This document shows positions 42,118 through 51,265 of a stretch of DNA of 64,000 nt, one piece after another. The stretch is taken from NCBI RefSeq assembly GCF_048537545.1, contig NZ_CP183218.1. One strand, written 5' to 3'. The notes beneath the pieces were generated by a model, which searched no databases, was not told the DNA's origin, and saw nothing but the letters and a program-made list of their open reading frames with translations. This DNA comes from Chania fonticola_B. Lineage in GTDB: Bacteria; Pseudomonadota; Gammaproteobacteria; Enterobacterales; Enterobacteriaceae. Position 1 is the stretch's first letter. Each line of letters starts with the position of its first letter. The translations under genes and the position numbers were made by a program.

Positions 42118-43218
42118 ATGAAACATTGTTGGATTTTGCCCGGGATCACCACTCTGCTGTTGGCCACCTCACCGGCCTGGGCAGATGCCTATCTCGATCA
42201 GGCCACGGCGGCGGTAGCCAAAGCCACTGCCAGCAGTACCCAATGGGATGGCCCTACCAGCGGGCCGCAATTGCAGGCGAACAAGAAAATCATCTTTATT
42301 GCCTCTGACATGAAGAACGGCGGCGTGCAAGGAGTGCAACAAGGGCTGAGCGAAGCAGCCAAGGTGGCGGGCTGGCAGTTGGAAACGCTGGACGGCGGTG
42401 GATCCGTGAAGGATCAACTGTCGTCGCTGAATCAGGCCATTGCCCAAAAGCCGGACGGGATCGTGATCGGCGGCTGGAACCCTAACGTGGCTAAAATCCC
42501 GCTGAAAAAGGCGGTGGCTCAGGGGATCGTTCTGACGGCCTGGCACGCGGTGCCGGAGCCCGGCCCCATCGCCAAATACGATGTGTTCTATAACGTCACT
42601 TCCGATTCCAATGAGGTAGCGCGCATCGCCGCACAGTACGCGGTCGTGAAATCCGGTGGGCAGGCCAGCGTGCTGATCTTTACCGATTCGCTGTACCAAA
42701 TCGCGCTGGACAAGGCCAACGTAATGAAAGAAGAAGTGGCCAAATGCAGCGGCTGTAAACTGGTGGAGTTTATCGACACCCCGCTGGCAGACACCGCCAG
42801 CCGCATGCCAGCCATGACCTTCAGCCTGTTGCAGAAATACGGTGACAAGTTCCAGTACGCGCTGGCAATCAACGATTTGTATTTCGATTTTATGGCTCCG
42901 GCGCTGAAAACTGCCGGTAAAGGCGGCAGCAATGCGCCGTTTAATATCTCGGCCGGTGACGGCTCTATTTCTGCCTATCAACGCATTCGTTCCGGTGACA
43001 GCCAGTCGGCCACCGTGCCCGAGCCGCTGAAACTGCACGGCTGGCAGTTGCTGGATGAGTTTAACCGTGCCTTCGCCAAGCAGGCACCTTCCGGTTACGT
43101 GACTCCGGCCCATCTGGTCACCCGCGAGAATATCGCCAATGACGGTGGCCCAAATAACATGTATGACCCACAAAATGACTATCAGGGGCATTACAAAACG
43201 ATTTGGGGCGTGAAGTAA
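42118..43218 (+). CDS. Sugar ABC transporter periplasmic binding protein (RbsB type)
   Basis: 366-residue type 1 periplasmic binding protein. Signal peptide KHCWILPGITTLLLATSPAWA precedes the mature protein, with the ribose-binding-like core starting at KKIIFIASDMKNGGVQGVQQ and the DGIVIGGWNPN region. The ligand is unknown; the SMP-30 lactonase gene 13 bases downstream and PlaR control suggest a sugar acid or lactone related to ascorbate breakdown. Third gene of the operon. Confidence 0.88.
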   Translation: MKHCWILPGITTLLLATSPAWADAYLDQATAAVAKATASSTQWDGPTSGPQLQANKKIIFIASDMKNGGVQGVQQGLSEAAKVAGWQLETLDGGGSVKDQLSSLNQAIAQKPDGIVIGGWNPNVAKIPLKKAVAQGIVLTAWHAVPEPGPIAKYDVFYNVTSDSNEVARIAAQYAVVKSGGQASVLIFTDSLYQIALDKANVMKEEVAKCSGCKLVEFIDTPLADTASRMPAMTFSLLQKYGDKFQYALAINDLYFDFMAPALKTAGKGGSNAPFNISAGDGSISAYQRIRSGDSQSATVPEPLKLHGWQLLDEFNRAFAKQAPSGYVTPAHLVTRENIANDGGPNNMYDPQNDYQGHYKTIWGVK

Positions 43219-43231
43219 TCAGGAGGCTGAG

Positions 43232-44080
43232 ATGATCGAACAACGACTGGAACGTTTGTGTTCCCCCGCCGTTTGGGCCGAAGGCCCGGTATGGCTACCA
43301 CAGCAGGATGCGGTGGTATTCAGCGATGTAAAAGGCAACCGCATGTTCCGCTGGGCCCGTAATGGCGAGCTCAGCGTATGGCGAGCGGCATCCAACTATG
43401 CCAACGGTAACGCCCGTGATGCCGAGGGGCGTGTCATCAGCTGTGAACATGGGCGACGGGGTATCAGCCGCACCGAGCACGACGGCAGTGTCCAACTGCT
43501 GGTCGACCGGGTGGACGGCAAACGCTTCAACTCACCAAACGACATCGTGGTGCGCTCCGACGGCACATTATGGTTTACCGATCCGCCGTACGGCATCATC
43601 GGCGATGAAGAGGGCTACAAGTCGGAAAGCCAGGTGATCGGCTGCTATCTGTATTGCTTCGATCCCCGTGATGGCTCGCTGAACATTGCCGCCAGCGATC
43701 TGCAGCGGCCCAACGGCCTGGCCTTCTCTCCGGATGAAAGCCTGCTGTACGTGGCGGATATGTCGATTATTGACTTCCCTACTCTTGGACGTCGCGAACT
43801 GCGGGTGTATCAGGTGGAAGGACGGGAGTTGAAGGCTGGCAGGCATTTTGCCCAGGTCGCACCGGGGATCCCGGACGGCTTCTGCCTGGATAGCGCCGGT
43901 AATCTGTTTTGCAGCTGTGCCGATGGCGTGATTATCTTTAATCCTCAAGGGGAACAAATTGGCAAAATCCCGGTGCCGGAGTGCGTTTCCAACTGTACCT
44001 TCGGCGGGCCGGAAGGCAATGAGCTCTACATTACCGCCACCACATCGCTGTACCGCATTGTCCTGAATACCCACGGGTAA
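43232..44080 (+). CDS. SMP-30/gluconolactonase family lactonase
   Basis: 282-residue six-bladed beta-propeller lactonase. Metal-binding residues are visible: the glutamate in WAEGPVWLP (about residue 17), the Asn-Asp in RFNSPNDIVV, the Asn in RPNGLAFSPDE and a later Asp in LYVADMS. It opens aldono- or aldarolactones. As the last gene of a PlaR-type operon with an ABC importer, it could hydrolyse a dehydroascorbate-type lactone to 2,3-diketo-L-gulonate, the substrate of YiaK in the next operon. That role is inferred. No signal peptide, so cytoplasmic. Confidence 0.85.
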   Translation: MIEQRLERLCSPAVWAEGPVWLPQQDAVVFSDVKGNRMFRWARNGELSVWRAASNYANGNARDAEGRVISCEHGRRGISRTEHDGSVQLLVDRVDGKRFNSPNDIVVRSDGTLWFTDPPYGIIGDEEGYKSESQVIGCYLYCFDPRDGSLNIAASDLQRPNGLAFSPDESLLYVADMSIIDFPTLGRRELRVYQVEGRELKAGRHFAQVAPGIPDGFCLDSAGNLFCSCADGVIIFNPQGEQIGKIPVPECVSNCTFGGPEGNELYITATTSLYRIVLNTHG

Positions 44081-44098
44081 TCATGGGCTGATCATCAC

Positions 44099-44123
44099 GC
44101 AGGGGGAGTTCGCCTCTCCCTGC
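44099..44123 (+). terminator. Terminator of the ABC/lactonase operon
   Basis: GCAGGGGGAG (44099-44108) pairs with CTCTCCCTGC (44114-44123) with one mismatch, followed by TTTG. Confidence 0.65.
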
Positions 44124-44232
44124 TTTGTCACGTCTGTAGCACGACAGTACCCTCAAACTGTGTTGCCGATCACATAATCACCAGGTTAATTTAACTGACT
44201 GTTTTTCAATAAAAATTTACTTCACTCTGGCT

Positions 44233-44293
44233 TTGACTTCATCCCGACAGGGGTATAGCATTTATTTGAAATGCAATTTCGTATATTGAAATT
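44233..44293 (+). promoter_or_regulatory. Promoter and probable PlaR operator of the yiaK operon
   Basis: A -35 TTGACT (44233-44238), 17-base spacer and -10-like TAGCAT (44256-44261) are followed by TGAAAT-N3-ATTTCG and TTGAAATT at 44267-44293, the same element as at 39384-39410. Confidence 0.7.
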
Positions 44294-44336
44294 AAAAGAA
44301 CACAAAACACCCAGTTCACCATAAGGGAGAAGCAGT

Positions 44337-45335
44337 ATGAGAGTGAGCTACACCGAATTAAAGCAGCAATTCAAACGCGTGTTGCTGGCACGGGGAGTGG
44401 CGGAAACCACGGCAGATGAGTGTGCCACTCTGTTTGCCGATACCACCGAAAGCGGCGTCTATTCCCACGGGGTCAACCGCTTCCCACGTTTCATTCAGCA
44501 GTTGGACGCAGGTGATATCGTGCCTGACGCCGAACCGAGCAAGCTACTGTCGTTAGGCGCCATCGAACAGTGGGATGCCCATCAGGGCATTGGCAACCTC
44601 ACCGCCCGTAAGATGATGGATCGTGCCATGCTATTGGCGGATCAACACGGAATTGGCCTGGTGGCGTTACGTAATGCCAACCACTGGATGCGTGGCGGAG
44701 GTTACGGCTGGCAAGCTGCAGAACAAGGCTATATCGGCATTTGCTGGACTAACTCGATCGCCGTCATGCCGCCTTGGGGGGCTAAAGAGTGCCGTATCGG
44801 CACTAACCCGTTGATCGTCGCCGTGCCAAGTAACCCGATCACCATGGTAGATATGTCGATGTCGATGTTCTCCTACGGCGCGCTGGAAATGAATCGCCTG
44901 GCGGGCAAAAAACTGGCGGTAGACGGCGGATTCGATAACGACGGCAACCTGACGCGCGATCCGGCCACCATTGAGGAAAATCGGCGTATCTTGCCAATGG
45001 GCTATTGGAAGGGGTCTGCGCTGTCGATAGTGCTGGATATGATCGCTACCCTGCTCTCTGGCGGTTCATCAGTCGCAGAAGTTACCGAAGATAACCGTGA
45101 TGAATACGGCATTTCGCAGGTGTTTATCGCCATTGAGATCGACCGCCTGATCGACGGCAAAACCCGTGATGAAAAGCTGCAGCGCATAATGGATTACGTT
45201 ACCAGCGCCGAGCGTGATAACCCAGAAGTCGCCATTCGCTTGCCAGGCCACCGCTTCCCGCACGTCCGCGCCGAAAATCAACGCGAAGGCATCCCGGTAG
45301 ACGATCGCGTCTGGGCCCGCATTCAGGCACTTTAA
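44337..45335 (+). CDS. yiaK: 2,3-diketo-L-gulonate reductase
   Basis: 332-residue NADH-dependent reductase of the malate/L-lactate (YlbC-type) family, same length as E. coli YiaK/DlgD. It reduces 2,3-diketo-L-gulonate to 3-keto-L-gulonate. Landmarks are SHGVNRFPRFIQQ (catalytic histidine), RNANHWMRGGGYGWQAA and SMFSYGALEMNRLAGKKL. A GGGAG site precedes the ATG. First gene of the PlaR-regulated operon. Confidence 0.95.
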   Translation: MRVSYTELKQQFKRVLLARGVAETTADECATLFADTTESGVYSHGVNRFPRFIQQLDAGDIVPDAEPSKLLSLGAIEQWDAHQGIGNLTARKMMDRAMLLADQHGIGLVALRNANHWMRGGGYGWQAAEQGYIGICWTNSIAVMPPWGAKECRIGTNPLIVAVPSNPITMVDMSMSMFSYGALEMNRLAGKKLAVDGGFDNDGNLTRDPATIEENRRILPMGYWKGSALSIVLDMIATLLSGGSSVAEVTEDNRDEYGISQVFIAIEIDRLIDGKTRDEKLQRIMDYVTSAERDNPEVAIRLPGHRFPHVRAENQREGIPVDDRVWARIQAL

Positions 45336-45345
45336 GGAGCTGTTT

Positions 45346-45825
45346 ATGATCTTCGGCCATATTGCCCATACGGCAGCAGAACACTACCCCCCGGCGATTG
45401 CCAAAGCCGTGGCCTATTTGCAGAACACCGACTTTACCATTCTGTCTGCCGGGCGTTATGAGGATCCGCAAACCGGTTATGTAGTGCAGGTGCTGGATCT
45501 TCACACGCAACATAAAAATGAGTTGCGCCCTGAGGTACACCGTAAAAATATCGACGTGCAGTTCCTGGTAAGCGGCACTGAATTAATAGGCGTTGCGGCA
45601 GACAGAGGAAATAACGTTATTCATCAGGAATTATTAGCGCAGCGTGACATTATTTTCTATCAGGACGTAGAAGACGAATCCTGGTTAACCATGCAGCCCG
45701 GTAATTTTGCGGTATTTTATCCGCAGGATGTCCATCGCCCTGCCTGTATTAATCAAACGTCCTGCGATATCAGAAAGGTGGTAGTGAAAATACCGATAAC
45801 ATTACTTTCCAGCACGATGAATTAA
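45346..45825 (+). CDS. yiaL: YiaL, YhcH/YjgK/YiaL family
   Basis: 159-residue cupin-like protein (DUF386/TabA family), matching E. coli YiaL in length and neighbourhood. Metal-ligand-like residues include HRKNIDVQFLVSG and FYPQDVHRPA (histidine). Family members are proposed sugar isomerases, epimerases or anomerases, but the YiaL reaction is unproven. It follows yiaK by ten bases and has AAGGAG upstream. Confidence 0.93.
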   Translation: MIFGHIAHTAAEHYPPAIAKAVAYLQNTDFTILSAGRYEDPQTGYVVQVLDLHTQHKNELRPEVHRKNIDVQFLVSGTELIGVAADRGNNVIHQELLAQRDIIFYQDVEDESWLTMQPGNFAVFYPQDVHRPACINQTSCDIRKVVVKIPITLLSSTMN

Positions 45826-45877
45826 AGACTATCTCATAACGTGAATTTAGCCGTTTCATTGATTGCGATAATATCAG

Positions 45878-46879
45878 GTGAAAAATATGGAAAACACAAC
45901 GCCGGGCTTTATTATTGGTGCTTATCCTTGCGCCCCTTCATTTCATCAGCTCGAACGTGAGAAGGAAGTTCAATTCTGGGATCGGCTGACTGAACTGCCG
46001 CTGATCCGTGGGCTGGAGCAGCCTTGCCTGGACGAACTGCATCCTTATGGTGACGATTTCTTGCTTAAGCAGATCCCCAGCCACTGGCAACTGGTGCTTA
46101 CAGCAGTAATGGGGACCATGCAACGACGTGGCAGCGGGCGGGATTTTGGCCTCGCCGCCCGTAATGAGGAGGAGCGCCAAGCAGCGGTGGATTATATCCG
46201 TTCAATACATGACAAAGTTAAGCGCACCAACGATCGCGCCGGTCGCCAACAGGTGGTAGCCCTGGAGCTTCAATCGGCCCCCAACCGGCAGGAAAAAGAC
46301 AGTGCCGCGGCGCGGCAGGCCTTCATTGCCTCGTTGGAAGACATTGCCGGTTGGCACTGGGAATGCGATTTGGTGATTGAGCACTGCGATGCGCTGACCG
46401 GGCCCATGCCACGCAAAGGTTTCCTGACGCTGGAAGATGATATCATCGCGGCACAGGCGATTAACCGCCACTTTGGCGATACGCTAACCCTGGCCATCAA
46501 CTGGGGCCGCTCTGCTATTGAGGGGCATAATGACCTCCTGCCTTTACAACAGGTGAAACAGTGTCAACAGGCAGGGTTATTAAGCGCCCTGATGTTCTCC
46601 GGCACCGCCAGCCACGGTGCTTATGGCGAATGGGAGGATACGCATGCGCCCTTTGCCCCATTCGATGGGAGCCATTATGTTTGCCATGAATCATTAATGA
46701 CGCTGGACAGTGCTCGGCAATTATTTAATCAGGCTCCGCTGGCAGAATTAAACTATGCAGGTATCAAATTACTGTCCACCTCGGCACAAGAGAGTGTCGA
46801 ACAAAGGATCGCTATTATCAAGGATGGTATCAACGCCCTGGCGTTAAGCAGTGGCCTAATCACAACACCAATAAGATAG
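45878..46879 (+). CDS. DUF4862-like protein of unknown function
   Basis: 333-residue cytoplasmic protein lying between yiaL and the MFS transporter gene of the PlaR operon. The sequence resembles the DUF4862 family: it looks like a TIM-barrel protein, with VVALELQSAPNR, ECDLVIEHCDALTGPMPRKGF, LAINWGRSAIEG, and a late LSGTASHGAYGEWEDTHAPF-like stretch. The pattern of Glu, His and Asp on successive strands is reminiscent of sugar-phosphate isomerases and epimerases, but I recognise no catalytic set. Its location suggests a role in processing 2,3-diketo-L-gulonate-related sugars. E. coli yia has no counterpart. Confidence 0.7.
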   Translation: MKNMENTTPGFIIGAYPCAPSFHQLEREKEVQFWDRLTELPLIRGLEQPCLDELHPYGDDFLLKQIPSHWQLVLTAVMGTMQRRGSGRDFGLAARNEEERQAAVDYIRSIHDKVKRTNDRAGRQQVVALELQSAPNRQEKDSAAARQAFIASLEDIAGWHWECDLVIEHCDALTGPMPRKGFLTLEDDIIAAQAINRHFGDTLTLAINWGRSAIEGHNDLLPLQQVKQCQQAGLLSALMFSGTASHGAYGEWEDTHAPFAPFDGSHYVCHESLMTLDSARQLFNQAPLAELNYAGIKLLSTSAQESVEQRIAIIKDGINALALSSGLITTPIR

Positions 46880-46961
46880 AACATCAAATAATACCTATGA
46901 AACGGTAAACAATAATACGGATTTATTCCGAGCACCCTACTTATGCGAAGGTATCAATAAC

Positions 46962-48260
46962 ATGAATACTGCTTCTGTTGCTGTTAGCCAAAGTCAGGCC
47001 ATACCCAAATTACGCTGGCTGAGAATTGTGCCGCCTATTCTGATTACCTGCATTATTTCTTATATGGACCGCGTTAATATCGCCTTCGCCATGCCTGGCG
47101 GCATGGACGCCGAATTGGGGATCACCGCCTCCATGGCCGGCTTGGCGGGCGGCATCTTCTTCATCGGTTATCTGTTCCTGCAAGTGCCCGGCGGCAAGCT
47201 GGCGGTTAACGGTAACGGCAAAAAGTTTATTGGCTGGTCGCTGCTGGCCTGGGCGGTGATCTCGGTGCTGACCGGTTTGGTGGCCAATCAATACCAACTG
47301 CTGTTCCTGCGCTTTGCCCTGGGTGTTTCAGAAGGCGGTATGCTACCGGTAGTGCTGACCATGATCAGCAACTGGTTCCCGGACAAGGAACGTGGCCGCG
47401 CCAATGCCATCGTGATCATGTTCGTGCCGATCGCCGGTATCCTCACCGCCCCGCTCTCCGGCTGGATCATCACCGCCTGGGACTGGCGCATGCTGTTCCT
47501 GGTAGAAGGTGGTCTATCACTGGTGGTGATGGCGTTATGGTGTTTCACCATCAGCAACCGCCCACAGGAAGCCAAGTGGATCTCACAGGCTGAAAAAGAC
47601 TACCTGATCAAAACCCTGCATGACGAACAGTTGCTGATCAAAGGCAAAACGGTGCGCAATGCTTCGCTGCGGCGCGTGCTGGGCGACCGGATCATGTGGC
47701 AACTGATCCTGGTTAACTTCTTCTACCAAACCGGGATCTACGGCTACACCCTGTGGCTGCCCACCATTCTGAAGGGCCTGACCAACGGCAATATGGAACA
47801 GGTGGGCTGGCTTGCCGTGCTGCCCTACATTGGTGCCATTTTCGGCATGCTGATCGTTTCCACCTTGTCCGATCGCACCGGTAAACGCAAAGTGTTCGTT
47901 GCCCTGCCGCTGGCCTGCTTTGCTATTTGCATGGCGCTTTCCGTACTGATGAAAGATCACATCTGGTGGTCTTATGCCGCGTTAGTCGGTTGCGGCGTGT
48001 TTATTCAGGCGGCCGCAGGCGTGTTCTGGACTATTCCCCCCAAATTATTCAACGCTGAAGTGGCCGGTGGCGCACGCGGTGTGATCAATGCCTTGGGCAA
48101 CCTCGGCGGTTTCTGCGGCCCTTATATGGTTGGCGTGCTGATTACTCTGTTCAACAAGGACGTTGGCGTCTATAGCCTGGCAGCCTCACTGGCGATCGCC
48201 GCAATGCTGGCGCTGATGTTACCCAACAAATGCGACCAGGTCGCCGGGAGCGAGCAATGA
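46962..48260 (+). CDS. MFS transporter of the ACS type (YiaX2-like)
   Basis: 432-residue major facilitator protein with twelve hydrophobic segments. It shows the family A motif region (GKLAVNGNGKKFIGWSLL) and FALGVSEGGMLPVVLTMISNWFP, typical of the anion:cation symporter family that moves organic acids. It occupies the slot of the TRAP transporter yiaMNO in E. coli, as YiaX2 does in Klebsiella. Likely substrate: 2,3-diketo-L-gulonate or ascorbate. Its stop overlaps the lyxK start as ATGA. Confidence 0.85.
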   Translation: MNTASVAVSQSQAIPKLRWLRIVPPILITCIISYMDRVNIAFAMPGGMDAELGITASMAGLAGGIFFIGYLFLQVPGGKLAVNGNGKKFIGWSLLAWAVISVLTGLVANQYQLLFLRFALGVSEGGMLPVVLTMISNWFPDKERGRANAIVIMFVPIAGILTAPLSGWIITAWDWRMLFLVEGGLSLVVMALWCFTISNRPQEAKWISQAEKDYLIKTLHDEQLLIKGKTVRNASLRRVLGDRIMWQLILVNFFYQTGIYGYTLWLPTILKGLTNGNMEQVGWLAVLPYIGAIFGMLIVSTLSDRTGKRKVFVALPLACFAICMALSVLMKDHIWWSYAALVGCGVFIQAAAGVFWTIPPKLFNAEVAGGARGVINALGNLGGFCGPYMVGVLITLFNKDVGVYSLAASLAIAAMLALMLPNKCDQVAGSEQ

Positions 48261-49750
48261 AATACTGGCTCGGGCTCGATTGCGGCGGCACCTTTATCAA
48301 GGCCGGATTGTATGATGCCGAAGGTAAAGAACTGGGCATTGCTCGCCGTAATTTGGCGATCGTCGCCCCACAGCCTGGCTGGGCGGAACGGGATATGCCC
48401 GCACTATGGCAAACCGCCGCCAGCGTGATCCGCGAGGTGTTGGAACATAACGGTGTCGCCGCGGCAGTCGTTCAGGGGCTGGGGATTTCGGCCCAGGGCA
48501 AAGGCGTGTTCCTGTTGGATAAACAGGGAAAACCGCTGGGTAACGCCATTCTGTCTTCCGATCAGCGGGCACTGGCCCAGGTGATGGCCTGGCAAAAAGC
48601 GGGCATGCCGCAAACCCTGTACGAGCAAACTCGTCAGACGCTATGGACCGGCCATCCGGTTTCGCTGCTGCGCTGGATCAAGCAGCATCAACCCGAGCGC
48701 TACGCCCAGATCGGCAGCGTGCTGATGGCGCATGACTACCTGCGCTACTGCCTGACGGGCGAACTGGCCTGTGAAGAAACCAATATCTCCGAATCCAACC
48801 TGTATCAGATGGAGCGCGGCTGTTATGACCCGGTACTGGCACAGTTGCTTGGCATCGACGAGATCGTGACAGCCCTACCGCCAATTGTCGGTTCTGCCGA
48901 GGTCGCCGGGCGCGTTAGTGCTGAAGCCGCGGCGCTCACCGGCTTGCCAATCGGCACCCCGGTGGTGGGCGGTTTGTTTGACGTGGTATCCACCGCACTC
49001 TGTGCCGGGCTGCAGGATGAAACCCGACTCAACGCGGTGATGGGCACCTGGTCGGTCACCAGTGGGATAACCGCAACGATCGCTTCCGACTCCGGCTATC
49101 CGTTCGTTTATGGCCGCCACGCTGAGCAAGGCAAATACATCGTTCACGAAGCCAGCCCTACCTCCGCTGCCAATCTGGAGTGGTTTTGCCAGCAATGGGG
49201 CTTGCACGACTACGCGCAACTCAACCGCTGGGTGGCAGACCTGCCCAAGGCTGGCAGCCAGTTGCTGTTTGCCCCCTTCCTTTATGGTTCCAACGCCGGG
49301 CTGGGACTGAGTGCCAGCTTCTACGGCATCCAGGCCTTCCATCAGCGCGAACATCTGGTCCAGGCGATTTTCGAGGGCGTGGTGTTCTGCCATATGACCC
49401 ACCTGAACCGTATGCGGCAACGTTTCCCCCAGACCAAGGCACTGCGCGTCACCGGGGGGCCAGCTAAATCGGCCCCATGGATGCAAATGTTTGCCGACGT
49501 CAGCGGCTTACCGGTCGAGCTGCCGCAGGTGGAAGAAACCGGCTGTCTGGGCGCGGCGATGGCCGCCATGGTGGGCACCGGTGCTTTTAGCGACTTTGCC
49601 GCCGCGCAGCGGGCATTGGCTCCACGCATCGAAACCGTTCTGCCAGATCCCGCTGCTCAGGATGTTTACCACCGCAAATACCAACGTTATCAGGCGCTGG
49701 TTGCCACGCTACAAACGCTGCAACACGGCGACTTTAAGGAGGCTTTATGA
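48257..49750 (+). CDS. lyxK: L-xylulose/3-keto-L-gulonate kinase
   Basis: 497-residue FGGY kinase close to E. coli LyxK (498). ATP-binding MKYWLGLDCGGTFIKAG opens it, with QPGWAERDMPALWQ and LGISAQGKGVFLLD shared with LyxK, and VTGGPAKSAPWMQMFADVSG near the C-terminus. It phosphorylates L-xylulose and 3-keto-L-gulonate. The frame begins at 48230, but ATG 48257 overlaps the upstream stop as ATGA. Its own stop overlaps the next gene in the same way, so translation is coupled. Confidence 0.95.
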   Translation: MKYWLGLDCGGTFIKAGLYDAEGKELGIARRNLAIVAPQPGWAERDMPALWQTAASVIREVLEHNGVAAAVVQGLGISAQGKGVFLLDKQGKPLGNAILSSDQRALAQVMAWQKAGMPQTLYEQTRQTLWTGHPVSLLRWIKQHQPERYAQIGSVLMAHDYLRYCLTGELACEETNISESNLYQMERGCYDPVLAQLLGIDEIVTALPPIVGSAEVAGRVSAEAAALTGLPIGTPVVGGLFDVVSTALCAGLQDETRLNAVMGTWSVTSGITATIASDSGYPFVYGRHAEQGKYIVHEASPTSAANLEWFCQQWGLHDYAQLNRWVADLPKAGSQLLFAPFLYGSNAGLGLSASFYGIQAFHQREHLVQAIFEGVVFCHMTHLNRMRQRFPQTKALRVTGGPAKSAPWMQMFADVSGLPVELPQVEETGCLGAAMAAMVGTGAFSDFAAAQRALAPRIETVLPDPAAQDVYHRKYQRYQALVATLQTLQHGDFKEAL

Positions 49751-50403
49751 CCATCAAACCGCGCCTGCAACTGGCGCTCGATCACACCCGGCTGGATGCC
49801 GCTCTGCAAACGGTCGACCGTTTGCATCCGTACGTCGACATCATCGAGGCAGGCACCATTTTATGCATCAGCGCCGGGATCCAGGCCGTGAGCGCCCTGC
49901 GTGAACGTTGCCCGCAACATACGCTGGTCGCCGATCTGAAGGTGGCCGATGCCGGAGCAACTCTGGCCGAACAGGCTTTTTCGCAGGGCGCCGACTGGAT
50001 GACCGTGATATGTGCAGCTCCCCTAGCCACCATGGCTAGCGCGCTGGAGGTGGCCGAACGCTACCGGGGCGAAATCCAGATCGAACTGTTTGGCCGCTGG
50101 ACGCTGGAAGATGCCAAAGCCTGGCGCGATCTGGGTATCAAACAGGCGATTTACCATCGTGGCCGCGATGCTCAGGCCAGCGGGCAAACCTGGGGTCAAC
50201 AGGATCTGGACACCATGAAGGCGCTGTCCGATCTGGGGATTGAGCTTTCGGTTACCGGCGGGATCGTCCCGGCCGATTTGCCGCTGTTTAAAGACATCGC
50301 CGTGACGGCGTTTATTGCCGGGCGTGCGCTGGCCGAGGCTGCCGATCCGGTGGTGGCCGCACGTCAGTTTCATACCGCCATTGATGACATTTGGAGATCT
50401 TGA
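49747..50403 (+). CDS. sgbH: 3-keto-L-gulonate-6-phosphate decarboxylase
   Basis: 218-residue orotidine-monophosphate-decarboxylase-fold enzyme of the UlaD/SgbH group, giving L-xylulose-5-phosphate and CO2. Motifs are LQLALDHTRLDAALQ, IIEAGTILCISAGI (Glu-Gly-Thr) and LVADLKVADAGATLAEQAF (the DLKxxD magnesium and catalytic motif). ATGA overlap with lyxK. It could be named ulaD; sgbH is chosen from the yia context. Confidence 0.93.
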   Translation: MTIKPRLQLALDHTRLDAALQTVDRLHPYVDIIEAGTILCISAGIQAVSALRERCPQHTLVADLKVADAGATLAEQAFSQGADWMTVICAAPLATMASALEVAERYRGEIQIELFGRWTLEDAKAWRDLGIKQAIYHRGRDAQASGQTWGQQDLDTMKALSDLGIELSVTGGIVPADLPLFKDIAVTAFIAGRALAEAADPVVAARQFHTAIDDIWRS

Positions 50404-50404
50404 T

Positions 50405-51265
50405 ATGCGCCAGCATCCGTTGGGAATTTACGAAAAAGCGCTGCCGAAACACCTGAGCTGGCCAGAGCGGCTGGCATTGGCCAAGGCCTGCGGCTTTGAT
50501 TTTGTCGAGATGTCGATCGATGAAAGTGATGAACGGCTGGCACGTCTGAGCTGGAGCAAAGAGCAGCGTCTTTCGCTGGTCAGCGCCATGTTGGAAACCG
50601 GCATCAGCATCCCCTCGATGTGCCTTTCCGGCCATCGCCGCTTCCCGTTCGGCAGCCATGACGAGGCCACGCGGCGACAGGCCTATCTGATCATGGAACA
50701 GGCTATCCAACTGGCCAAAGACGTTGGCATTCGCACCATTCAGTTGGCGGGTTATGACGTGTATTACGAACAGCAGGATGAAGGGACTCTCGCCCGCTTT
50801 ACCGAGGGTATGCAATGGGCGGTGGAACGTGCCGCTGCCGCACAGGTGATGCTGGCGGTCGAAATTATGGATACCGAATTCATGAGTTCCATCAGCAAGT
50901 GGAAAAGCTGGGACTCCCTACTGGCTTCCCCTTGGTTCACGGTATATCCAGACGTTGGCAACCTTAGCGCCTGGGGTAACGACGTCACGCAAGAATTGCA
51001 GCTTGGCATTGACCGCATCGCTGCCATTCACCTCAAAGACACCTTCCCGGTCACTGAGACGTCACCGGGTCAGTTCCGCGATGTGCCATTCGGTGAAGGC
51101 TGTGTGGATTTTGTCGCCCTGTTCCGCACGCTGAAGCAGCTCAACTATCGCGGCGCTTTCCTGATTGAGATGTGGACCGAAAAGGCCGACGAACCGGTTG
51201 CCGAGATCGTGCAAGCCCGCCGTTGGATTGAACAACAAATGCAGCAAGGAGGAATGACATGCTAA
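50405..51265 (+). CDS. sgbU: L-ribulose/xylulose-5-phosphate 3-epimerase
   Basis: 286-residue UlaE/SgbU-type TIM-barrel epimerase that converts L-xylulose-5-phosphate to L-ribulose-5-phosphate. Conserved acids and histidine appear in FDFVEMSIDESDERLARL, AVEIMDTEFMSSISKW, YPDVGNLSAWGND and AIHLKDT. The ATG at 50405 follows GGAG by eight bases; the frame runs back into the previous gene. It overlaps the next gene by seven bases. Confidence 0.93.
   Translation: MRQHPLGIYEKALPKHLSWPERLALAKACGFDFVEMSIDESDERLARLSWSKEQRLSLVSAMLETGISIPSMCLSGHRRFPFGSHDEATRRQAYLIMEQAIQLAKDVGIRTIQLAGYDVYYEQQDEGTLARFTEGMQWAVERAAAAQVMLAVEIMDTEFMSSISKWKSWDSLLASPWFTVYPDVGNLSAWGNDVTQELQLGIDRIAAIHLKDTFPVTETSPGQFRDVPFGEGCVDFVALFRTLKQLNYRGAFLIEMWTEKADEPVAEIVQARRWIEQQMQQGGMTC

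Noticed and set aside
42169..43191. 340-residue antisense frame inside the binding-protein gene.
   Set aside because: Shadow of the real gene in the opposite strand; no family features.
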